64,000 nucleotides of DNA from Agromyces tardus (GTDB taxonomy: Bacteria > Actinomycetota > Actinomycetes > Actinomycetales > Microbacteriaceae), in assembly GCF_003710805.1 (NCBI RefSeq), contig NZ_RHHB01000004.1, forward strand, positions 102,058 to 166,057, read 5' to 3'. How positions within the stretch are numbered: position 1 is the stretch's first letter; each line of letters starts with the position of its first letter. The translations under genes were made by a program, and so were the position numbers. Shown piece by piece: positions 58,938 to 64,000 of this stretch. The notes under the pieces were generated by a model. The model saw only the letters and a list, made by a program, of their open reading frames with translations, did not search any database and was not told where the DNA came from.

Positions 58938-59624
58938 TCAGGCCGTGATCCAGATCGCCTCGGCGGCCGTGCGGGGGAGGGCGAGCTGCTGTCCGCCGAG
59001 GGTGACGACGACGGATGCCTCGGCCTCGGCGCCCGCGGCGTCGACGGCGTCTGCGGCATCCGCGACCCGCAGCTCGCTGCCCGGGCCGATGCTCGCCTCG
59101 TCGAGGTCGCGCAGCATGGCGGGGTCGCGGTCGCTGATGCGGATGACCCGCCCCACGTGGCCCGCCGCCGCCTCGTCGAGCCGCACGGCGGGCTCCGAGG
59201 CGAGGGTGCCGTCGACGCCGGGGATCGCGTCGCCGTGCGGGTCGCGCTCGGGGCGTCCGAGGCGCGCGTCGATCGCGTCGAGCAGTCGGTCCGAGATCGC
59301 GTGCTCGAGCACCTCGGCCTCGTCGTGCACCTCGTCCCACGAGTAGCCCATCTCGCGCACGAGCCACGTCTCGATGAGCCGGTGGCGTCGCACGACCGCG
59401 AGCGCGCGTGCGCGCCCGGCATCCGTGAGCCGGATCGCACCGTAGGGCACGTGCGCGACGAGCCCCTGCGCGGCCATCTTCTTGACCATCTCGGTGACCG
59501 ACGAGGGCGCGACGCCGAGCCGGGCGGCGAGCACCGACGGCGTGATGGCGTCGGGCTGCCACTCGGTGTGCGAGTACACCGTCTTCAGGTAGTCCTCGAT
59601 GGCGGGGCTGTTGGCTGCGGGCAT
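58938..59624 (-). CDS. DtxR/MntR-family metal-dependent repressor
   Basis: The protein has 228 residues. The winged helix (about 1-65) reads AIEDYLKTVYSHTEWQ and LAARLGVAPSSVTEMVKKMAAQGLV; the dimer and metal region has RHRLIETWLVREMGYSWDEVHDEAEVLEHAIS (the His-x-x-Asp-E-A-E-x-x-E-H pattern); a C-terminal SH3-like FeoA domain follows. The next gene on the strand is an Nramp transporter with two palindromes at its start, so it most likely senses manganese or iron and represses that gene. TATCCT lies 7 nt before the ATG at 59624. Confidence 0.92.
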   Translation of the reverse strand: MPAANSPAIEDYLKTVYSHTEWQPDAITPSVLAARLGVAPSSVTEMVKKMAAQGLVAHVPYGAIRLTDAGRARALAVVRRHRLIETWLVREMGYSWDEVHDEAEVLEHAISDRLLDAIDARLGRPERDPHGDAIPGVDGTLASEPAVRLDEAAAGHVGRVIRISDRDPAMLRDLDEASIGPGSELRVADAADAVDAAGAEAEASVVVTLGGQQLALPRTAAEAIWITA

Positions 59625-59694
59625 CGGCCTCAGGATACCGGCGGGGCGGTGCGCAGGGGCGACGGGCGGGCGCCGGGCGCGCGGCATCCCCTCG

Positions 59695-61167
59695 TCAGGC
59701 GCCGGTGAGCAGGAGCCAGAGCAGCACGCCGTTGAGCGTGATGAGGAACGCGGATGCCGCGATGCCGGCCGCCGTCGTCGCCCAGTGGTTGCGCCAGCGC
59801 CCGAGCACGCCGGCCCGCGCCGTGAGCATCACGAGCGGCACGAGCGCGAACGGGATGCCGAACGAGAGCACCACCTGGCTGAGCACGAGCGAGAGGGTGG
59901 GGTCGAAGCCCAGCCAGAGGATCGCGATGGCGGGCACGAGCGTGATGAGGCGCCGGGCGATGAGGGGGATGCGCACGTGCAGCAGGCCCTGCATGATCTC
60001 GGCGCCCGCGTACGCGCCCACCGACGTCGATGCGAGTCCTGACGCGAGGAGTCCGACCGCGAAGAGAGTGGCGATGACCGGGCCGAGCGACACCTCGAGC
60101 GCCGCGTACGCGCCCTCGAGGCTGTCGGTGCCCGCGACGCCCGAGAGGTTCACGGCGGCGAGCAGCAGGATGCAGAGGTTCACGGTGCCCGCGATCGCCA
60201 TGGCGATCGACACGTCCCAGCGGGTCGCGCGCACGAGGGTGTCGGTCGGCAGCGCGGTCGAGGTGCCGGGCGCCGCGGCATCCGCCTCCGACCGCGCCGG
60301 GCCCTCGCTCACGACGAGCGCCGCGAATCCGCGACGCAGCAGGCCGCCAGTCGGCGTCGCGAGGGGGGCGGGCGCGGCCGACTGGCGGGTCACGAAGCGA
60401 TCGCGGCTGAGCGCCGAGTGCGCGTAGATCGCGTGCGGCATGATCGTGGCGCCGAGGATCGAGGCGGCGAGCAGCACCGAGTTCGCGCCCTCGAAGCGGG
60501 GCACGAGGCCGCCGAGCAGCGCCGCGGGATCGGGCGGAGCCACGAACACGCCCACCGTGAAGCCGATCGCGATGATCGCGAGGAGCCCGATGATGACGAA
60601 CTCGAACGTGCGCGGCCCACGACGCGACTGCACCATGAGCAGCACGATCGAGACGCCGCCCGTGATGAGGCCGCCCCAGATGAGCGGCACGCCGAACAGC
60701 AGGTTGAGCGCCACCGCGCCGCCGATGACCTCGGCGAGGTCGGTCGCCATCGCGACGAGCTCGGCCTGCAGCCAGTACGCACGTCGCCCCCAGCGGTTGC
60801 GGATGCGGCGGCCGAGCACCTCGGGCAGGCTCTCGCCGGTGACGATGCCGAGCTTCGCCGAGAGGTACTGGATGAGCCACGCCATCACGTTGCCGAGCAC
60901 GACGACCCACACGAGCAGGTAGCCGTACTGCGCGCCGGCGGTCATGTTGCTCGCGACGTTGCCGGGGTCGAGGTAGGCGACGCCGGCGACGAGGGCGGGG
61001 CCGATCAGCCAGGCGACGCGACCGACGGATGCCGCGCGGCGGGGCATCGCGGTGCGCGCCGCGGAGCCCGACGCGTCGGGTGCGGGGCGTGCGTCGTCGG
61101 TCAGGGTCGCGCCCGCGTCCTGCGCGGCGGAGACGGGGCCGGGCTCGCCATCGAGTGGTTTCGGCAT
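59695..61167 (-). CDS. mntH: Nramp-type divalent metal transporter
   Basis: The protein has 490 residues with about eleven helices. Metal-binding motifs are DPGNVASNM in helix 1 and MPHAIYAHSAL in helix 6, with the Asp, Asn and Met ligands kept. It carries Mn2+ or Fe2+ inward with protons. A loop of about 45 residues rich in Ala and Ser (about 285-330) separates two helices. I chose the ATG at 61167; it lies inside a palindromic operator, so the regulator would also cover the translation start. A farther GTG/ATG start (61239) would include the second palindrome and is unlikely. Confidence 0.92.
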   Translation of the reverse strand: MPKPLDGEPGPVSAAQDAGATLTDDARPAPDASGSAARTAMPRRAASVGRVAWLIGPALVAGVAYLDPGNVASNMTAGAQYGYLLVWVVVLGNVMAWLIQYLSAKLGIVTGESLPEVLGRRIRNRWGRRAYWLQAELVAMATDLAEVIGGAVALNLLFGVPLIWGGLITGGVSIVLLMVQSRRGPRTFEFVIIGLLAIIAIGFTVGVFVAPPDPAALLGGLVPRFEGANSVLLAASILGATIMPHAIYAHSALSRDRFVTRQSAAPAPLATPTGGLLRRGFAALVVSEGPARSEADAAAPGTSTALPTDTLVRATRWDVSIAMAIAGTVNLCILLLAAVNLSGVAGTDSLEGAYAALEVSLGPVIATLFAVGLLASGLASTSVGAYAGAEIMQGLLHVRIPLIARRLITLVPAIAILWLGFDPTLSLVLSQVVLSFGIPFALVPLVMLTARAGVLGRWRNHWATTAAGIAASAFLITLNGVLLWLLLTGA

Positions 61168-61174
61168 ACCGAAA
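61159..61174. promoter_or_regulatory. Operator box 1 over the mntH start codon
   Basis: TTTCGGCATACCGAAA has 6-bp arms; it contains the ATG of mntH (minus strand, 61165-61167). It is probably bound by the DtxR-family regulator. Confidence 0.65.
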
Positions 61175-61184
61175 TCGTACACAG

Positions 61185-61202
61185 TTTTCGGTGTGCCGAA
61201 AA
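61185..61202. promoter_or_regulatory. Operator box 2 upstream of mntH
   Basis: TTTTCGGTGTGCCGAAAA has 7-bp arms and lies 27 bp centre to centre from box 1. Both share TTTCGG-N4-CCGAAA. Confidence 0.65.
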
Positions 61203-61243
61203 CCGGTCCCGCGGGGATTCCGCACGCCCGGACCGGCACGGGC

Positions 61244-61249
61244 TAGCGT
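61244..61249 (+). promoter_or_regulatory. -10 hexamer of the SpoU gene
   Basis: TAGCGT, 6 nt before the GTG at 61256; this supports the GTG as the start. Confidence 0.45.
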
Positions 61250-61255
61250 GGTCGC

Positions 61256-61933
61256 GTGACCGACGAGTCGAGCGGCGCCGAGCCCGGAGCCGCGTATCCC
61301 GAGCCCGAGCACCCCGAGCCCACGCTCCCCCATGGTGCGCCGCCCTGGCCCGGCGGGCCCGAGGCGTGGCCTGCCGACCCGCACTACGACCCCGCGCTGC
61401 TCGAATCCGGCGACGCCCGCAACGTGATCGACCGGTACCGCTACTGGCGCATGGAGGCGATCGTCGCGGACCTCGACGCGCACCGCCATCCGTTCCACGT
61501 CGCGATCGAGAACTGGCAGCACGACCTCAACATCGGCTCGATCGTGCGCACCGCGAACGCGTTCGCGGCCGAGACCGTGCACATCATCGGACGCCGCCGC
61601 TGGAACAGGCGCGGCGCGATGGTCACCGACCGCTACCAGCACCTGCTCCACCATCCGGGTGTCGCCGACTTCGTCGACTGGGCCCGAGCGGCGTCACTGC
61701 CGATCATCGCGGTCGACAACGTCGACGGCTCACGTCCGGTCGACGAGGTGGACCTGCCCGAGCGCTGCGTGCTGCTCTTCGGTCAGGAGGGGCCGGGCCT
61801 CAGCGACGAGGCGCTCGCCGCGGCCGACCTCGTGGTGGAGATCACCCAGTACGGGTCGACGCGGTCGATCAACGCGAGTGCCGCGGCGGCCATCGTCATG
61901 CACGAGTGGGTGCGCAGGCACGCTCGGCGCTGA
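61256..61933 (+). CDS. TrmH/SpoU-family RNA methyltransferase
   Basis: The protein has 225 residues. After an acidic Pro/Glu-rich start (1-50) comes the SPOUT domain: NWQHDLNIGSIVRTANAF (about 82-99, motif 1 with the catalytic Arg), LFGQEGPGLSDE (motif 2) and QYGSTRSINASAAAAIVMHEW (motif 3, knot). It methylates a ribose in tRNA or rRNA; which one is not clear. Its 3' end overlaps the MFS gene end by 38 bp in convergent layout. Confidence 0.92.
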   Translation: MTDESSGAEPGAAYPEPEHPEPTLPHGAPPWPGGPEAWPADPHYDPALLESGDARNVIDRYRYWRMEAIVADLDAHRHPFHVAIENWQHDLNIGSIVRTANAFAAETVHIIGRRRWNRRGAMVTDRYQHLLHHPGVADFVDWARAASLPIIAVDNVDGSRPVDEVDLPERCVLLFGQEGPGLSDEALAAADLVVEITQYGSTRSINASAAAAIVMHEWVRRHARR

Positions 61934-63299
61934 CGGGTGCGCCGGGGAGGGCGGGCGACGCGGTCGCGGGCGCGGGTGCGGAGGTCGCGGGCCCCGCGGC
62001 ATCCGCCCGGCTCGCGGCACGCGCGCGACGTCGCGCCAGGCGCACGACGAGGAGCCCCGAGCCGATGACGATCGCCACCACCACCGCGGTGCCGCCGAAG
62101 AGGGCGAGCGGGCCGCCCGACTCGTAGGCCAGCCCCGAGAGCGCCGCGGCGATCGCCGCCGTGAGCAGCCCGAACGCGCGCATGAGGCCCTGCGACGCGC
62201 CGGCGCGGCCCGCCGGCACCGCCTGCGCCATCGCGGCCGCCGCTCCGATGAACGCGAGCGCCTGCCCGCTCGACTCCACGAAGCCGATGCCCGTGGCGAC
62301 CCACGGATTGCCGATCACGCCGTAGAGCGCCACGATCGGCACGAGCACGACGGCCCCGCGCACGAACGCCGACACGCCGCCGATGCGGTCGGCGAGGCGC
62401 CCCGCCCAGCCGGCGAGCAGCGCGTACGGCACCGCGAAGAGGGTGTAGCTCAGCGCCGTGAGCGCCTCGCTCGCACCGATGTCGGTCATGAAGCGCGGCC
62501 AGATGCCGTCGTAGGCGCCCGTCGGCACCATCACGGCACCGTAGAGCAGCAGGATGCCCACGACGAGCGGGGAGCGCAGCAGGTCGAGGCTGATCCGCGG
62601 GGGCCGAGCGGGCGCTGTCGCCGGCGGGGTCGTGCCGGGGGCGACGAATGCCGCGGCGGCGCCGTGCGCGAAGGCCGGCGTCGCGGCATCCGCACCGACG
62701 GCCGTGCGCTCGCGGAACGTGAGCGCGACGGGCACGACCGCGACGAGCACCGCGGCCGCGGACCACGCGAGGATCGCACCGGGCGCGGCCACGGCGATCG
62801 CGAGGCCCGACGCGAGCGGCCCCAGGGCGATCCCGCCGAGTTCCGCCGCGCCCAGCCGGCCGAGCGATTCGCCGGCGCGCATCGGGTCGGCGCGCACGAT
62901 GAGGGCGCTCGCCGCGGCCATGAAGACGCCGAAGCCGAAGCCGTCGACCGCGCGGCCGGCGACGAGGTGCCACGTCTCGGTGGCGAGGGCGGAGCCGACG
63001 AGGCCGGCGACCATGAGGAGCACGCCCACGACGCCCATCGTGCGCGCACGGCCGCGGTCGGCGTAGGGCGCGACGATGAGCTCGGCGGCGAGGGAGGCCG
63101 CGAATCCGGCCGCGGCGACGAACCCGATCTCGGTGGTCGTGATGCCGAGTCGCTCCTGCAGGGTGGGCAGCAGTGGGAAGATCACCATGGCGCCCGACGA
63201 CATGAGCACGGTCGCCGCGACGACGCCCGCGGTCAGCCGGCGGCGGTACCGCTCGGCCGACGCGTCGCGGTGGCCCCCCGCCCGCCCTCTTGTACGCAT
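61896..63299 (-). CDS. MFS transporter
   Basis: The protein has 467 residues with about twelve helices. VMSSGAMVIFPLLPTLQERLGIT, FAASLAAELIVAPYADRGRAR (the helix 2-3 loop motif) and GRAVDGFGFGVFMAA are typical of drug-exporting MFS members. The centre has an Ala/Pro-rich loop and the tail is Ala-rich. It is divergent from a TetR regulator across 54 bp, the usual arrangement of an exporter and its repressor. I chose the ATG at 63299; TAGCCT lies 7 nt upstream. Confidence 0.9.
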   Translation of the reverse strand: MRTRGRAGGHRDASAERYRRRLTAGVVAATVLMSSGAMVIFPLLPTLQERLGITTTEIGFVAAAGFAASLAAELIVAPYADRGRARTMGVVGVLLMVAGLVGSALATETWHLVAGRAVDGFGFGVFMAAASALIVRADPMRAGESLGRLGAAELGGIALGPLASGLAIAVAAPGAILAWSAAAVLVAVVPVALTFRERTAVGADAATPAFAHGAAAAFVAPGTTPPATAPARPPRISLDLLRSPLVVGILLLYGAVMVPTGAYDGIWPRFMTDIGASEALTALSYTLFAVPYALLAGWAGRLADRIGGVSAFVRGAVVLVPIVALYGVIGNPWVATGIGFVESSGQALAFIGAAAAMAQAVPAGRAGASQGLMRAFGLLTAAIAAALSGLAYESGGPLALFGGTAVVVAIVIGSGLLVVRLARRRARAASRADAAGPATSAPAPATASPALPGAPVSAERACAPTRA

Positions 63300-63319
63300 G
63301 GACAATAGGCTAGCAGCCG

Positions 63320-63347
63320 TTGGCCGTCCGGACAAGAGCGGTAGGAT
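63320..63347 (+). promoter_or_regulatory. Promoter of the TetR gene
   Basis: TTGGCC and TAGGAT are 16 bp apart; the -10 ends 6 nt before the ATG at 63354. The same 54-bp spacer must hold the MFS promoter. Confidence 0.45.
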
Positions 63348-63353
63348 CAAGGG

Positions 63354-64000
63354 ATGGCGACCCGACTCGACCCGGCGCAGCGGCGGGAGCAGATCCTGTC
63401 GGCCACGATCCGCCTCGTGGCCCGCGACGGCTTCGCCTCGGTCACCCTGCGCGACGTCGCTGCAGAGGTCGGCGTCGTGCACGGGCTCATCCGACACTAC
63501 TTCCCCACGCGCGAGCAGCTCGTGGCCGCCGCCTTCGAGTCGGCGGTGCTCGCCGACATCGAGGAGGACGAGGAGCTCGCCGAGCGGGTCGAGCCCGTGA
63601 CCGCCCTCGGCGACTGGCTCATGTCGACCCCGCGCGAGCACTACATGGTGTGGATCGACGCCTGGAGCGAGGCGCCGCGCAATCCCGAGCTGCTCGACGC
63701 GCTCACCCGCCACCACCGCGACTGCGAGGGCCGGCTCGCGCGCATCATCGAGCGGCTCGCGGACTCGGGTCGCGGCGCGAGCGAGGACCCGGCTGCGGAT
63801 GCGCGCATGCTCACGGCCCTCACCGACGGCATCGCCGTGCAGCTGCACGCGATCGGCATCGTCGACCGGGCGGAGGCCGATCGGCTCGTGTTCACGGCCG
63901 CCGAGGACCGCCTCGGGCTCGCGCGCGGCACCCTCGCCGGCGCCCGGCCCACCGCGACGCGCGGGCAGTGGGCGGCCGAGCCGGCCGCGTCGCGCGGCGA
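63354..64000 (+). CDS. TetR-family regulator, cut by the window end
   Basis: The first 215 codons are present and no stop codon occurs before the window ends. The helix-turn-helix is REQILSATIRLVARDGFAS, then LRDVAAEVGVVHGLIRHYFP (about 28-47). The C-terminal part (WIDAWSEAPRNPELLDALTRHH) resembles the BetI/TetR_C_6 type. It probably represses the divergent MFS gene. The tail beyond residue 190 is Ala/Arg-rich. Confidence 0.9.
   Translation, partial: MATRLDPAQRREQILSATIRLVARDGFASVTLRDVAAEVGVVHGLIRHYFPTREQLVAAAFESAVLADIEEDEELAERVEPVTALGDWLMSTPREHYMVWIDAWSEAPRNPELLDALTRHHRDCEGRLARIIERLADSGRGASEDPAADARMLTALTDGIAVQLHAIGIVDRAEADRLVFTAAEDRLGLARGTLAGARPTATRGQWAAEPAASRG

Noticed and set aside
1..64000. 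tRNA, rRNA or other structured RNA genes
   Set aside because: I looked through the spacers, all of which are shorter than about 300 bp, and found no cloverleaf-like or rRNA-like sequence. A covariance-model search would be the decisive check.

Overview
The window is 64 kb of very GC-rich DNA. Codon use is dominated by G/C third positions, GTG and TTG starts are common, and spacing between genes is tight. Lipoproteins carry actinobacterial lipoboxes. It also has coenzyme F420 genes, a PknB-type kinase, a septum-formation-domain protein and scattered repeats of the form CCGGTCGAGTAG / CGTATCGAGACC. Together these point to an actinobacterium, most likely Microbacteriaceae (inferred from gene content and style; no marker RNA gene is present). 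I found no rRNA, tRNA, CRISPR array, insertion sequence or prophage. The DNA reads as ordinary chromosome with several metabolic islands.

Layout. At 0-6 kb are a heliorhodopsin homologue without the retinal lysine, a lipoprotein, a Ser/Thr kinase, exonuclease III, a secreted CWB2 protein and small membrane proteins. At 6.3-10 kb is an F420 block (cofE, an FGD-like LLM enzyme, cofC, fgd). At 10-15.6 kb are gamma-glutamyltransferase, a LolA-like protein and an ABC exporter. At 15.7-22 kb, all on the minus strand, are cofD, a FecBCD-type ABC cassette that I read as the proposed F420-0 transporter, a degenerate uridine-kinase-like protein, a GNAT and a methyltransferase. At 22-31 kb are a DUF222/HNH protein, a Zn alcohol dehydrogenase, a phosphoribosyltransferase-hydrolase fusion coupled to an erythromycin-esterase homologue, an LLM enzyme and an EF-G2-like GTPase.

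From 31 to 43.7 kb a MocR regulator faces a long plus-strand catabolic operon: N-carbamoyl amide hydrolase, dihydropyrimidinase, LLM oxidoreductase, NMT1/THI5-type ABC importer, class III aminotransferase and CoA-acylating semialdehyde dehydrogenase. This spells reductive pyrimidine (or hydantoin) breakdown through beta-alanine to acetyl-CoA or propionyl-CoA. No classical dihydropyrimidine dehydrogenase is present, and the LLM enzyme could fill that step. From 43.8 to 48 kb an IclR regulator faces glpF-dhaK-dhaL-dhaM across three operator boxes phased at exactly 20 bp. From 48 to 64 kb are enoyl-CoA hydratase, LysR, pyrE, a 941-residue Pro/Ala-rich septum-domain protein, ribokinase, nucleoside hydrolase, two tandem microproteins, a HAD phosphatase, a cNMP-domain flavoprotein, a DtxR/MntR regulator, an Nramp transporter with paired operators, a SpoU methyltransferase, an MFS transporter and the start of a TetR regulator cut by the window end.

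Three window-wide signals cut across genes. (1) A palindromic repeat family sits in spacers and is also read through in frame, forming N-terminal extensions of ABC-transporter proteins. (2) A second palindrome family (GGAGTGAGGTTTC core) lies only between convergent genes. (3) Twelve genes have a TANNNT-like hexamer exactly 6 nt before the start codon, which suggests leaderless transcripts.
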